Shown: piece by piece, positions 23,701 through 35,036 of the stretch
How the letters are laid out: each line of letters starts with the position of its first letter
Position numbering within the stretch: the first letter of the stretch is position 1
Assembly: GCA_900660155.1 (NCBI GenBank)
Contig: CABFPE010000032.1
Coordinates: 1,280,652-1,344,651 of the forward strand
Direction of reading: 5' to 3'
DNA length: 64,000 bases
DNA from: Hofstenia miamia
Taxonomy: Eukaryota; Xenacoelomorpha; Acoela; Hofsteniidae
The notes under the pieces: model-generated
Database searches by the model: none
Seen by the model: only the letters and a program-made list of their open reading frames with translations
What the model was told of the DNA's origin: nothing
Made by a program: the position numbers and the translations under genes

Positions 23701-26260
23701 ACATAGATAGGTATTTGTTTGATGTTAAATATTCCTTAAATATGCTTCAATTTCACTATATTTATCAATAGTAGCTATAAATTCAAGCAATTTGGGAAAA
23801 AAAACGAGGAGGATTTAGATTTTATATACAGTATTTTCTTAATAAGTTTATGTATTTGGCTACGTTTGGTGTTTTAGGCTACTTAGTGCATATTTTTCCA
23901 AATATTATTCAGATTTACCAATTGCAGTTCATTGAAAAAACAGAATTGCAATATTTTATTTGCGCGGAAAAGATTTACGGCAATACATACTGTGCCGCTC
24001 AAAAGTCAGACAAAAGATGTAAAATCAAGTCTCATTAGCAGAGATGTCCTTTAGCTTCTTACGTGATAATTACTTACTACATACACTTTCTCACCCTCTT
24101 AGCCATTGTAAGGTAGAGGAACTATCCTCCCACAAAATAAGGGCTCCTTGCCGCAATTCAAAACTGGTGTAAATTAAACAATATCAAATGTTATCAAAAC
24201 GGCTTGATAACTCGTCAGGTTTGAACTTTATTGAAAACTGTTGGAGTTTTTTTGAAAATTAATCTTGTTGAGATGAATCCCACATCATTTTAAGATTAGA
24301 AAATAATTTGAAGAAAATAATGCTTGTGTCGATCCAACATATCCCAGCAGAGTACTATGCATCCTTGGTAAAATCAATGCCCTGAAGTCCTAGAGACCTT
24401 CCTGAAAGTTAGGACCATGTATGTAAAATATTGAAAATGCGTTATAAAACTTATAATTGCCATCTAATAAAATATTTTAGCAACGTACAGATTTGTTCAT
24501 CGAATGTTTTGCTTAGTTTTATGCCTGCTGCAATAAAAATCGATATTACACCTTTAGTCTCAGACATTTGAGTGGCACTGTATATGTTAAGTCGTATAAC
24601 AATTGTTTTCAGAAGTTTTAAATGCTTTTTTCAAGTCTTTTTTTTAAGTCTTTGATTGGTTTTGAGCGTCTTACGCATAACTGGAACTTTCCGTGTTTAT
24701 TCATTAAAAATGCATAATTTCAAGTTTTATTATTGAACTTTTTAATATAGTAGTTTAATCATTACATTTTAGGTTTACATCCAATATTATGATTATTTGG
24801 GATTCATTACTGCAATGAACGGCTTGCGTGGAAAAAGACTAATTTATTTGGCTCCAGATGATGCGGCTTATTCTTCTGCCATAAAAGTTGATTTTGACCG
24901 TTCTAGACATTTAACAGATGCATCAGTGCGAAAACGCGCTACCCGTAATCTATTGGCCCGTGAAATTGCTACAAAAGGCGGTACAATAGAAGATCTGCAA
25001 AAATTAGAAAAAGAAAGAGAGGACATGGTCAAAGAACAGCAACTCGAGAAGGAAAGAGAGCAGCGTGATAAAGAAAAACGCTCTCAGCAATTGAAACAGG
25101 CTGCTCGTGAAAAGCAGTTTGTCCATGAGCTAAGAAAAAGACAAAGAAGGCAACAAAGAATAGTTCTTGAAAGGAGCAACAACAAAAAACTTCGGCGCTT
25201 GAAAAAATTGGAAAAATTGCGTAAAAAAACCCACTTGTTAGAACAATTAGAGCTTGCAAAAGCCCAAAGACGATCATTAATACAAACGAGGGAAAGTGAA
25301 GCTTTGAATTTAATAAATTCTTTAAGTCAACAAGTTGTTTCTTCTTTTAATAAGCAACAATCAAAATTAAAAAATTCTTCAAGAATGAACTGGAGACGTA
25401 GAAAAGATGAGAATAGCAAAATAGAAAAGGTTAATAGGACGGAGTTTTCTTCACCCGAAGATCTGGGATTTTCGCCGTCCCATACTAAAAGAAGAAACTG
25501 GACTCCTCATAATAGATATGGAAAAGACAATCGTCGTTACTCACCGGTTTCTAAACGGCATTCTTCATATAGACATACTCGGTATTCTCGTAGACAGCAA
25601 GAATATTTTAAAAGAAAAAATTTTGCCACATCTCCTGACCTGGGTAAGGGGAAATGGGATGACAAACGTCTATCGCCAGATTCTGTTGGAAGGTTGAAGG
25701 CTAATGAAATGATCAGACGGCGTTTGAATCGCACAAAAACTAAAACAAGTGTTGAACTTTATCCCTTAAAAACTAATACATATTTAGATGATGCAATTAA
25801 GCAAAGTAGATTGAAAAGTGACTTCATTAGAACGAAGTATTCAAAGTCAAAAAGAGAAGATATATACGAACGAGATTATCTAATTCCTCATATTGATGAG
25901 ACTAAGTTCACCACTGATTCAGAAAGTAGTTGTGATGAGTATCAACCTGCTAACTGGTCTCAGCCTCGTGAAAAAAAACATGTCCATCATAAAGAAATAG
26001 TTTCTTTTGATTTTAAAAACCAAAAGAAATCCTTAGCGAAATTCGGCAACAGACAATTTGACACCAATCAAAGTCAAGAAAAAGTCAAAAGGTATAATCT
26101 GCACTCGTCCGATGATGATTTTGTCTATGCGGATAAGCCTCCAAAAGAGTTCAACTTTACTAAAGATGGAGCTAATATGTTTCCGAAGAATAACATATCA
26201 GTATTTGATGAAGATGTTTCACTTAAATCTAAGGATTCAAATGTTTACATATTTGATTAA
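17169..26260 (+). CDS. AKAP17A: AKAP17A (PKA-anchoring splicing-associated protein), 4 coding exons
   Basis: Exons 17169-17585, 20093-20251, 21603-21821 and 24773-26260, all phase 0 with GT-AG borders, give about 760 residues. Colinear with vertebrate AKAP17A: exon 1 has [20 protein letters not shown] (family GLYLKPITKMTISVALPQLK); exon 2 [22 protein letters not shown]; exon 3 [18 protein letters not shown], the RRM-like core; exon 4 continues with [15 protein letters not shown] and [14 protein letters not shown], then a long charged coiled coil (about residues 330-450) and an Arg/Ser/Lys-rich tail. The vertebrate protein sits in nuclear speckles, binds PKA regulatory subunits and affects splicing. 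The exon 3 acceptor is placed at GAG before AAATCTGAG because that keeps phase 0; the AG a few bases upstream would break the frame. A 5' UTR intron is possible (TTTTAG just before the start codon). Introns hold several mobile elements. Confidence 0.92.
17617..17770. repeat. imperfect (TA)n tract in AKAP17A intron 1
   Basis: About 150 bp of TA/TATATTTA repeats, followed by GTGTGGGTGTGTGC. It starts about 30 bases after the exon 1 donor. Confidence 0.9.
17850..18990 (-). mobile_element. LINE relic (RT and C-terminal region) in AKAP17A intron 1
   Basis: Minus-strand translation gives, in order, FSWFKNYI-like, [18 protein letters not shown] (RT motif with PQG), YSDDTKI (the catalytic Y-x-DD box), then [20 protein letters not shown] and KINFKIKC, the conserved post-RT region of APE-type non-LTR retrotransposons. 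Frames are broken by many stops. It lies antisense to AKAP17A. The sequence up to about 19670 may be more of the same element but no firm motif was found there. Confidence 0.7.
20299..20556 (+). CDS. unrecognised ORF in AKAP17A intron 2, possible alternative last exon
   Basis: The ORF starts 47 bases after the exon 2 donor, directly behind an AG (TATATTTAG), and is in phase 0 with exon 2: [20 protein letters not shown]... to a stop at 20556. It also has its own ATG at 20305, giving 83 residues. The sequence is charged (37 K/R/E/D in 83), with [17 protein letters not shown] and [18 protein letters not shown], and uses codons such as CGC, GCG and CGT that are rare in the AT-rich non-coding DNA around it, so it looks selected. 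It has no match I recognise in AKAP17A or elsewhere. Options: an alternative terminal exon, a short nested gene, or captured coding DNA. Confidence 0.35.
   Translation, partial: EKMRLFRRSKRKTLNEKEVKPVTQNLNDKRPFEQRVLDKFRTGEHANDEEFSRKYFVADREVKMVLRVDKEKPTNEVQRPVTNSF
20642..21063. mobile_element. hAT-type MITE in AKAP17A intron 2
   Basis: 422 bp. The ends are CAGTGTTGG (20642-20650) and CCAACACTG (21055-21063). The 8-bp flanks TCAGTAAC and ACAGTAAC differ at one base, fitting a hAT 8-bp target duplication. The subterminal parts are built of many GATTTAAATC units on both sides (inverted), giving a strongly self-complementary element. There is no coding capacity. Confidence 0.8.
22030..23230 (-). 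mobile_element. LINE relic (endonuclease to early RT) in AKAP17A intron 3
   Basis: Minus-strand translation shows a decayed endonuclease/linker region (23200-22560), a pre-RT stretch (22526-22266, open for 86 codons, ends in [11 protein letters not shown]), and the first RT motif [20 protein letters not shown] followed by [18 protein letters not shown]. This corresponds to the 'I-PI-K-G' and 'YRPIS' blocks of APE-type non-LTR elements. It contains frameshifts and stops and is antisense to AKAP17A. Confidence 0.65.
23990..24580 (+). mobile_element. Tc1/mariner-type element, internally deleted
   Basis: The left end CTGTGCCGCTCAAAAGTCAG and the reverse complement of the right end CAGTGCCACTCAAATGTCTG form a terminal inverted repeat that stays similar for about 45 bp, flanked by TA on both sides (23988-23989, 24581-24582). 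Inside, the plus strand keeps the C-terminal part of a Tc1-type transposase: [14 protein letters not shown] (family SPDLNPIEN-W) and [17 protein letters not shown], with the third catalytic acid E in IEN. At 591 bp the element is far shorter than a full Tc1 (about 1.3-1.6 kb), so the DNA-binding half is deleted; a stop directly after KSMP is one of several. Confidence 0.8.
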
Positions 26261-26416
26261 TTATTGAATTCCTTAACATCAAACTTCAAGAATTCACTTT
26301 AAATTATCTAAACATTTCAATTAAAGAATGTGGTAAAATAATTTATTGATCAAACAAATGTTGTTTTTGAAAATGGATTATATCCGTCTATTTTTTTAAT
26401 TGATTTTTTCACGATC

Positions 26417-26422
26417 AATAAA
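26417..26422 (+). terminator. candidate AKAP17A poly(A) signal AATAAA
   Basis: AATAAA about 155 bases after the AKAP17A stop codon. It was chosen by position only; other AT-rich hexamers are nearby. Confidence 0.35.
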
Positions 26423-26997
26423 TTATGAAGGGTCCATCATTTCGCCATGAGTTGCGTTCAGTGTTGTTCTGCTCTTCGCCGCTGCATTCCAGTCAAATAT
26501 CAAAACTCTTTGTTTTTATATTAATTTGTCATTTTGCAAAGAGTGGCATTCATTGTTTTTGTTTTCAAATTATTTTTGTAAGGCAAACTAGATTTTGGTT
26601 ATAGATTGAATCTGATCTTTTATTTTCATACTATAAAATTGAGCTAGTTTTTGAAATTTTACCATAGTGTAATATGTTTATAATTAGAAATGTAGTAAGC
26701 TCGCTCGAAATAATAGCAAGCAGTTTAAATTTGTATTAGATTTTTGCGAATTGCCAATTTTATTTAGAAATAACTAGCGTTATTCTGCACATTTGCCGTA
26801 AGATTATTTCTCTTTCATCCATTAGCAAAGTTCTTTTAGTTATCAACACAAACTTTACTCAAATTCCCAATTTGAAGAATGAATACTTTAGCTTATCTGT
26901 TATGTGTAATATGAAATATGCACAATGATTTTTAAGCAAGCCGCACCACATCAGGCTGTTCAAATGCAATTTTCCAAACATGACCAAAATATGGACA

Positions 26998-27034
<37 letters not shown>

Positions 27035-28590
27035 TTAAAAAAATGTAGAGATTATCACGCCCGTAGTGATGTCAATGTATGTATGGATTATTTTCACGAG
27101 AACTGTTTTAGAAAATATATCAATTTTGGAAGAAAAAAATATATATACACATAGAGAATTCCAGATTAAAACATTTTCTTGCGCTAACTCATTGATTGAT
27201 ACTGCTACTGCCTAAATAGATAAAGAACTTTGATAAATGTAAATTTTTTGAAAATCACATTAAGAGTATATTAGGATACAAATTTTAAAGTAATAATTAT
27301 ACAACTTCTTAAAATTTCTTAGTAATGTGTCCCTAGCCTAATAGATTTTTTTGAAGAAAAAATCTTTATTATTGTTGTAGCAATTGTAACTAAACACGTG
27401 CAACTAATCGCTAGCCTAGAAATACAAAGTTCTAAGTGCATTTTGAATAGTTTTGAGAAAACTACAGTATTTACCAACAAAATATCCCAATAGAGCACCA
27501 AGAAATCCGGTTATGGCATTAGGAAATCCATATTGAGATTGAAAGATCCAATTAAGGCTTTTAAAAATCAGAATTTGTCATGAAAAGATCCGATTAAGGC
27601 AGTTAGTCATCCAATGAATACAAACAAATATCCGATGAAATTATTTGAACTGAACTCGACCAAAAATTATATATATATACATTTATATTTCCCGCTTTTT
27701 GCTATGGAAAATGCAAAAACCTTGTTTGACGAGAAACGGTCCGAAATATCTAAGGCATTTAGCGGGAATCGCACATTTTCCCCAAAAACCTTATTTTTTG
27801 GCCATTGCTCCCGCAGTATTCACTCGAACTTACCATTGTGGTAGGTTAATTAGAGAAACTACCCTGCGAAATTTCAAAGATTTATGTTTGGAAACACGGT
27901 TAAGTTGAGGTTTTTAAAAAACATTTAGAGGGATATATTTATATATATATATATCAAGATGAGAATTGTTCTGTTTTTAAAAATAAAAAATGTGAAACAA
28001 AAAAATATATGTTGCATTGTTTATCATTATTTGCTTAATTTCAAAAATAATTATATAACGAGAATTTACATGGATTTTTAATATTTTTTTCAAAACTTTG
28101 GCATAGTTATTAACATTTATTGTTAAAAATTGCACTATCTCCATCCTCTCATGACTTTGGTTTAAGCAGAAATATACTTTGATTTATATCACAATCATTT
28201 TTAATGACACGAAAAATCAAATTTAAAAGAAAATCCCCAGAAGTTAAAGTAAAAATTGAAATGACCTTAACGGTGATTTTGTCTAACAATGGAAATTTAA
28301 ATGGGGTGCACACAGAAATTTAGAAACATTACTTGGCACAAAAAATTACAGAATAGCAGAATAATATTGCCTGTCCAAGAAGCGGATGAACTTTAACATT
28401 GATCTGAGTGATCTTATCTTGTTTTAGGGTAACGTTTTAAAAACTTGTCCAAGGGCCTTGAGGGTAGGTGGTTTATAAATTGGAGCATTCATTATTCATT
28501 TTTCAGAAGTCTTCGATGCAATGTCAACCTCTTAAAATTTTTCAGTTTGAAATGAATCTAAAATTTAACAATTGTGGATTGGCTGTTAAA
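26423..28590. other. AT-rich intergenic stretch
   Basis: Contains (TA)n at 27002-27031, a short direct repeat AAAGATCCAATTAAGGC / AAAGATCCGATTAAGGC near 27540-27600, and a GC-richer block at 27690-27900 without a recognisable protein or RNA. No gene is supported. Confidence 0.4.
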
Positions 28591-28599
28591 TTATAAACA

Positions 28600-29040
28600 T
28601 TTGACTTTGGCAAGGGGCACCTTTTTGAACTGATGGTTTGAGGAAATGCTCTTTTCTCATCTGCCTAACCTTATAAAAATTGTGTCTATTTACCTTTAGC
28701 AAAATTCTTATGAAACAAAGAGAATAAGACAGCAAAATCCAATGCCTTTTCAATTTTTGAATGGAGATTGTCAACTTCTTGAACAGCACTATGTCGAGGG
28801 CTACTGAATTTCATAGTAAATTTTGTTATATGTGGATTGTCAAAAAGAAAATTCAAAATAGCTATGGACATAATGCTGGTCCGATTTTGCGACACACATC
28901 TAACCAAGTATGAAGCTCGGTAACATGTGTAAAGTCTGTTAGAATGCTTTTCAAAATCTCAGTCATGGCGCTGGCCAAGTCATTGTCATTTCTGCCAGCA
29001 GTGGTTTCCATCCAAAATCCCCTTCTTATTGGAGAAAACA
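28600..29040 (-). pseudogene. transposon-type protein relic (QN-R-SIMSIAILNFL / HSAVQEVDNLHSKIEKAL)
   Basis: Minus-strand 28907-28686 reads SQNRTSIMSIAILNFLFDNP, then KFSSPRHSAVQEVDNLHSKI followed by EKAL. I recall this motif pair (a 'D-x-C-x-x-QN-R' block, then 'PGHS..QEVD..H..IEK') from multicopy transposon-derived proteins of invertebrates, probably a DDE-type nuclease core. The upstream part (29040-28910) is readable only in another frame, so the copy is broken. The family name is uncertain. It lies immediately before the LINE at 29.3 kb. Confidence 0.4.
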
Positions 29041-32000
29041 TGCGCAGTTAAGTTATGCATATTTAATTTGTGGTAAAAAATAAACTATTGGCTCTTGGAC
29101 ATGTAATCACATTTTCTCGATCAAAAGTTATTAAAAAATTTTCTTATTATATTAACAATTGGGTCATGACGAATTTTTCATTTTTTAACCGTAACCTATA
29201 ATAGTACTCCCTTGGACATTTTTCTTAATTATTCTTATTTTCCTTAATTTTAAAAATACTATAACATTATTGAATAAAAAGCTCAACATTAATGGCAGGC
29301 GTAGCATTTATCACCGGTTTAAGCTATTTCGTATAATAAATAAAAAATTGACAAAACAATATTTCCTCTTTTTAAATTAGTTATTAATAATGGCCGGAAT
29401 TGAACCTAATCCTGGTCCTTTCAGACCAATCAAAGTAGGCGAATACACGCAAAGCATTAATATAATACAATCAATAAATTCGACTAAATATATTCATATT
29501 AACTTCCAAATCCTTTCTTCAAAAAATAATGAATACAAACAATTCGTACAAGAACTTGGCTCAAATTTTGTCCTTGGTGTATCTGAAACATGGTATACAA
29601 ATAATCATGAAAATTCTCCTTGCTCAATTGATGATCATAAATTTAAACTATTCAGAACAGATAGAAACCAAACTTTACATTACAATAAAACAAAAGGAGG
29701 AGGTGTAATGTTCCTAATTGATAAAAAATTAAAAGCTAAACTTCAGAAAAACATTTCAACCAATAACACATATGAAAGTTTTGGGTTGACATCCAAGACC
29801 CGCTTAATTATAATAGCAGACAGCTTCTGAATATATCATATTGTCCAAACAAAGCTCATTTGAAAAATTCTTTGCACAAATCGAAAATGAAATCATCGCA
29901 GCATTAAGTCATAACATAAATATAATGTTAATGGGCGACTAGAATTTGAACTTTTTAAATATAGCTGAAAAATCTAAGCTACAAAATTTCCTTTCAAATT
30001 TCAACATCTCACTAATAAATCAATGCGTTCCATCCAGAATTTCTGCAAATAGCCAAACCTTGATTGATTATTTTATGGTTTCAGAAAATGAATCTTTATA
30101 TAAATACATTTGCTCTGAATTTCCCTACTCCGATCATTGCCTTATAATAACTTATTCTAATAAGCGAAAAATTAAAAACCCAACTAAATCTTGGATAAAA
30201 ATATGAGTAAAATCAGAAGAATTATAAATAACTTAAAAACCGAACATTGGAGAAGAATTTTCTCTTCACAAACACCCAATGAAATGATTAGCAACTTTAA
30301 TAAAATTCTTTTATTTTATTTAGATATTTGTTGCACTGAAAGGAAAAAATTTTACTCTGAAAAAATTTGATAATGTGTCTAAAAAAGTTTCTAAGCCATG
30401 AATTGGTACAAAATGCTTAGAGTTAATTGAACAAAAATAATCTAAATGGAAGGAATACAAAAATTCTGAAATTGCAAACAAATATAATGCTTATAAAAGT
30501 TCACGTAATTTGTGCAATATTTACACACGAAAAGCCAATAACAATTATTGCTGTTCTGAATATCAAAACGTCTCTTCTCAAAAAAGTAGGTGGGACTTTA
30601 TAAATAGTATATTAAATAGGAAACAAATAAAAAATGAAAAAAATCGAAAAAATATATTATAAAGGAAAGGTAATCACTAATAATAAGGTCATGAGTAACA
30701 AATTTAATAAAGTATTTTGCAATTTAGGCAATTTTGATTGAGTAAACACTCCCTTTAAGATTAATCAAGTTCAACCTATAGCCCGGCCCTCTCTTTCAGA
30801 TTCGTGACTAAGTTTGAAATTATCAAATCTATTCAATCTTTAAAATAGAATCTAGTGGTCCCTCCATTATCCCAACTTGATCTCCAAAAATTGCTCCAGA
30901 TATAATAGCTGAGCCACTTTCATACATCATAAACGCGTGCATTAGAGAGTCGACTTTTTCTGACCAATTAAAGTTGGCAAATATTACTCCATTATATAAA
31001 AAAGATGACCCAAATGATTGTTTGAACTATAGACCGATTTCTGTTACATCGGCAATTAGTAAGTTTTTTAAGGACTTCTTTTCAATCAAATTAACGAACA
31101 TTTATGCAAACATAATCTGTACTCTCAAAATCAATTTGGTTTTCCTAAATATATTTCTACAAATGATGCCTTGTTAACAGCTACCGAAATTGGAGAAATA
31201 GCATAAATATTAATCAGTGTTCAGCAGTTGCATGCCTAGATTTATCAAACGCATTTGACTCTATCGACCACCACATATTAATAAAAAAATATAAATTCTG
31301 GGCTTCTCAGACAGAAGTGCAGACCTAATAAGCAGTTATCTCCATAATCGCAAATAATAAGTTAAACTAAATGGAATTCTCTCTGACTGGATTTTTATTA
31401 AAAATGGTGTTCCACAAGCAACAAATTTGGGACCGTTACTATCCAATATATATGTAAATGATTTGAGCAATCATACCAAACGTAATTTTATACAATATGC
31501 TAATGATGTTATGCTATTTAGTTCACATAAGTTTCCTGAAATTGCTATAATAACGTTCTCGAAGAAAATTGCACTCTTCTTGCACAATATTTTTCTTCAC
31601 TAAAACTAAGAATAAACCCATCTAAAACTCAATTTTACAAAACAAATACCTAGTCTTATTAAGAAAATGGCCACTTCAATAAAGGCTCTTAGCAATGTAT
31701 CACAACAGCTTCCTACTACAGCAAAAATTCAATTCATTCACACACTAATACTAAGCCACTTTAATTATGGAAACATACTGTATACCGACATAAATCAACA
31801 ACTTTTGAATAAATTCAATGTGCAAATAAAATGGGCTATAAAAATAGCAGTTAATCATATTTATAACAGAAATACAGAAATCAAGAAATTAACAAAAACT
31901 TTTCTAAATCCACAATGCAATATTTATAAAAATATATTAATTACATTTTTTTAAAATATTAAAAAATATTGTTTCATACCACAAATTTTACTTTCTATCC

Positions 32001-32359
32001 TCTAAAATATTGCTTAGACATAATCATAGAACCCGAGAAATTAGGCCTCTTCCAAATAACAAGAAAATATTGAAAAATTCATTTCTCAACACATCAATAA
32101 ATATATGGAATAATTTACCTAAATCTATAAAACAAATAAATATATTAAGAGTATTCAAAAACGAAATTAAAAAATACTTCTGTAGTTATACAAAGGAAAG
32201 GCTTGAATACAAATGGCGGGGTTTAAATTTTATAATAGTGATTATTCAATAGACCGCATCTAACCTAAATTCACAATAGCCCAAGCTAGTAATTGTAATT
32301 ATTTTTGTAAATGATTATCTTTGTATGTGTTTTGTTCCTTTATTTCTATTGTTTGACGC

Positions 32360-32409
32360 TATTTAGAGTTGTAAACAGTATTTTATATTGTAAAAAGCAA
32401 CTCTAAATA
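32360..32409 (+). repeat. 3' hairpin of the LINE
   Basis: TATTTAGAGTTG (32360-32371) and CAACTCTAAATA (32398-32409) are perfect reverse complements, 12 bp stem with a 26-base loop. It stands directly before the pentanucleotide tail. Stem-loops in the 3' tail are known recognition sites for the reverse transcriptase of several LINE clades. Confidence 0.8.
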
Positions 32410-32413
32410 CAAA

Positions 32414-32439
32414 TATTTCATTTCATTTCATTTCATTTC
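32414..32439 (+). repeat. (ATTTC)n LINE tail
   Basis: Five ATTTC units end the LINE; CR1-like and related LINEs commonly end in short tandem repeats rather than poly(A). Confidence 0.8.
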
Positions 32440-33190
32440 TGTTTCTCAAATCTACAGTCGCTCTAAAAGTGGTGTTAATGTCTGCTGAAAATTAATTGAA
32501 AATTTCTAACTGGAAGACAAACACTGTGAACACTAAATTTCTCCTATGTTCTCGTCCATGTGGCCTGTAATAATACACATTTTTTATCCGGGAAAAAAGG
32601 TAGAAACTGAACGAACCCGATTTTTGAAGAATCTAATTTTGTTTTCTGATATCTTGGTGGAAGATTGTCAAACAGTAAGATGTATTTTTTGCTTAATTAG
32701 CAATCATATGCAATAGTGAGAAATTCTAAAGACTAGTGCTTTTATAGAGGATGGAAGAATAGACCCGCTATTTAAAGATTTTTCTAATCTTAATGACTTT
32801 ATTAAAAACTAAAATTATCAGATACATTAAAACTTAAATCTGAAGATATTGTTTATGGCATAAATCCAAATTCATTAAATGCTTAAAAAGCTAGTATGAA
32901 AATGAACAATAGAGTATTAATATTGTTCCTACAATAATAGAATTTCACCATTCAAAAGTATTTAGGTCAAATTTGGTAATTTGGAGCAATAATTTAAAAA
33001 TTGATGATGGAACTTTGATTGAAAAAGAATGTAAAAAATTGTTCAAAATGTTGAGAACTCCATTAATGATTTAAGAAAAAAACAGCAGAGTGTAGAACAA
33101 TGGAAATTTAATGACAAAAATAATATTATCATAATTTGTAAAACACTTGGAAAAATGAGGAACATAAGCATAAAAAAATCTATCATACGT
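32440..33190. other. unassigned stretch between LINE relics
   Basis: A plus-strand readable segment near 32840-32930 (SEDIVYGINPNSLN, then MKMNNRVLII) hints at coding origin but is too broken to name; it could be LINE ORF1 debris. Nothing else is seen. Confidence 0.3.
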
Positions 33191-34380
33191 ATGCCAAAAT
33201 CAAGATAAGTTCTATACCTTTATATAAAGACTTAACTAACTTTAATGAAATATCAAAATCATTTGTAAATGAGTTCCCACTTGAGTCTTTAATTTCCTTA
33301 ATGATTGTAGATTTAGATTTTACAGTGTTAGTAATTTCATGAATGAGCTTCCATTTGGACTTTTGGTTTGGTAAATTTTTGAATTCATTTTATTAAAAGA
33401 ATTATGATTTTCAATATTTGATATATTTCTTCATTTTTTTATAAGGTAAAAATTTTTTTTTCGTTAGATTTTGTCAATGAGAAAGTCTGAAAGGCGTTGT
33501 TCTTTTCAATAATCAATTTTTTGCATAAATCAGTTAACCAAGGTTTAGATTTGTTATATTTAGAGGAAGAACTTTTGAAATTTTTGTTAAGTAAGATTTT
33601 TTTCCGGACAGAAAATGTTAAGATGTTTTTCAAAGATTGCAATAGAATTGGTATTTTGTGCATAATACATTTCATGCCAATTTTCTAGTCAGCGATAATT
33701 TTAGTTTTTCAACATCATAGTTATTTCTTTTCCAAATTGTGGTGCATTTCTTAACTATTGAATTTACTGGTTTTATAAAGCTAATAGAAGTAATGCAATG
33801 ATCGGAGAACGGACATTCAGAAGTAAGATGTGTAAATTTTGAAAAGTCATAATCTGACACTATGAAGTAATCAATAAGCGTGCTACTCGTTTCAGTGACC
33901 CTTGACCGAGTAATTTTATTAACAATATTCAGATTAAACATATTTAGTAAAATGTCAACTTTATCTCGTTCTTTTTGGTCCAAATAATTAATGTAGCAGT
34001 CTCTCATTAAAGCAATGTTTTATTTTCAGAATCAGCTAAAACCAATTCATTTTCCAATTGCTCTATGAAATAATTTGAATATTTTTTGTGCGGAGAATAT
34101 GAAACATTTATCAGTTGTTTTTTACATGTAGCATTTTTTAAAGGAATTGATATTTCTACCCACAAGCTTTCAAATCTTGTTACGCGCTACACTTTATATC
34201 TTCGCGTAATTTAGGTTTGAAAATTTTTGTTATTAATAATGAGACTAATAGATTATTAGTTCGCCATCTTTTCTAAATAAAGAAAATGATTTATTGAATG
34301 AGCAACAACTATCAAAATCTTTGTTTGACATCCAGGTTTCCGAGATTCCTAGAATAACGTCATTTTTAAAATTAAATCAC
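33190..34380 (-). mobile_element. LINE relic (endonuclease to pre-RT)
   Basis: Minus strand: VILGISETWM (about 34355), SLWVEISIPLK (about 34165), then 34007-33672 with TSSTLIDYFIV and CPFSDHCITSISF, the C-terminal endonuclease blocks, and 33675-33439, a linker segment with KPWLTDLCKKL. It is the same general family as the plus-strand LINE at 29.3 kb but a separate, diverged copy. RT itself is absent. Stops and frameshifts are present. Confidence 0.7.
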
Positions 34381-34389
34381 CCGCTCTAC

Positions 34390-34800
34390 TAAAGAAAGAC
34401 ACAGTTGCCATACATTTATATACTGGAGCAACCATAGAAGACAATCAAAGAACACACGCCGTCAGACAACATTAAAAAAATACTGGTCACCGTTGGCAGA
34501 AATGATGTAATGCAACACAAATCAGAGTAAACTATTTTATTTAAAAAGTTAATTAACACTTTAAACATATTTATAAAAGTCCACAATACAGATTCAAGTG
34601 CAGGTGGACAGATGGAGTTCCAGGGGAAAGGTGTAAGCAGAGGAAGAACCATAGTTATACAAAAGCAATTCAAGGCTGATGGTACTACAGATTTTGCAGC
34701 TGGTCAAGCACTAAAAGAGCATTCAAACAAAAGCTGATTACAGGCGGATGAATTTGTGACGTTGAGACGGTTTTTAGGCGGTGAAACTTGCGTCAATTAA
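34390..34800 (+). pseudogene. SGNH-hydrolase-like relic, possibly LINE ORF1 esterase
   Basis: Plus strand in two frames: DTVAIHLYTGATIED, then SDNIKKILVTVGRNDVMQH, FKKLINTLNIFIKVH, and a later block ending LRRFLGGETCVN. The order 'V-PGATIED ... ILVTVGxNDV ... (D)xxHL..' resembles SGNH/GDSL hydrolases, where GxND forms block III. Several LINE clades (CR1/L2 type) encode an esterase of this class in ORF1, and a plus-strand LINE RT remnant follows at 35037. This is an inference from motifs only; the catalytic Ser block is not seen. Confidence 0.3.
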
Positions 34801-35036
34801 TCTTTCTCTGGAATTTTGATCGGCGGAACCTCCTTTTCTTTGTGTGCAAGAACGGTGTGGAGTAAGCTGTGCAATGCTAAAAGCACTTCCTTTGATAGAT
34901 TGCTGAAGGGAGCTAGAAGTTTAGCAGATGTGATTCTGCTACGCTCACTCGTTATGAAATTCTCACTACCGAGTGAGCGTAGGACGGAGCTCAACAGGAC
35001 CAACCGCTCGCGGAGAAATCAAATTTTAGTGATTTC

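Larger units (their letters stand above)
29290..32440 (+). mobile_element. APE-type LINE, nearly full ORF2, decayed
   Basis: Plus strand. ORF2 starts near 29390 with MAGIEPNPGP, preceded in frame by LLI after a stop. The AP endonuclease follows: FVLGVSETWY, FRTDRN, GGGVMFL; its C-terminus is at 29946-30206 with TLIDYFMV and YSDHCLI. Reverse transcriptase: ITPLYKKDDPNDCLNYRPIS (30980), ACLDLSNAFDSIDHH (31225), NGVPQATNLGPLL (31403) and YANDVMLF at 31496 in place of the usual YADD. The post-RT part has LILSHFNYGNIL, and the C-terminus SINIWNNLPKSIKQ. The 3' end is a hairpin and a (CATTT)n tail. Several frameshifts and stops make it inactive. Family: CR1/Jockey-like by motif content, not resolved further. 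ORF1 is not visible. Confidence 0.85.

Noticed and set aside
25029-25277. Minus-strand ORF inside AKAP17A exon 4
   Set aside because: Shadow of the lysine/glutamate-rich coiled-coil coding strand.
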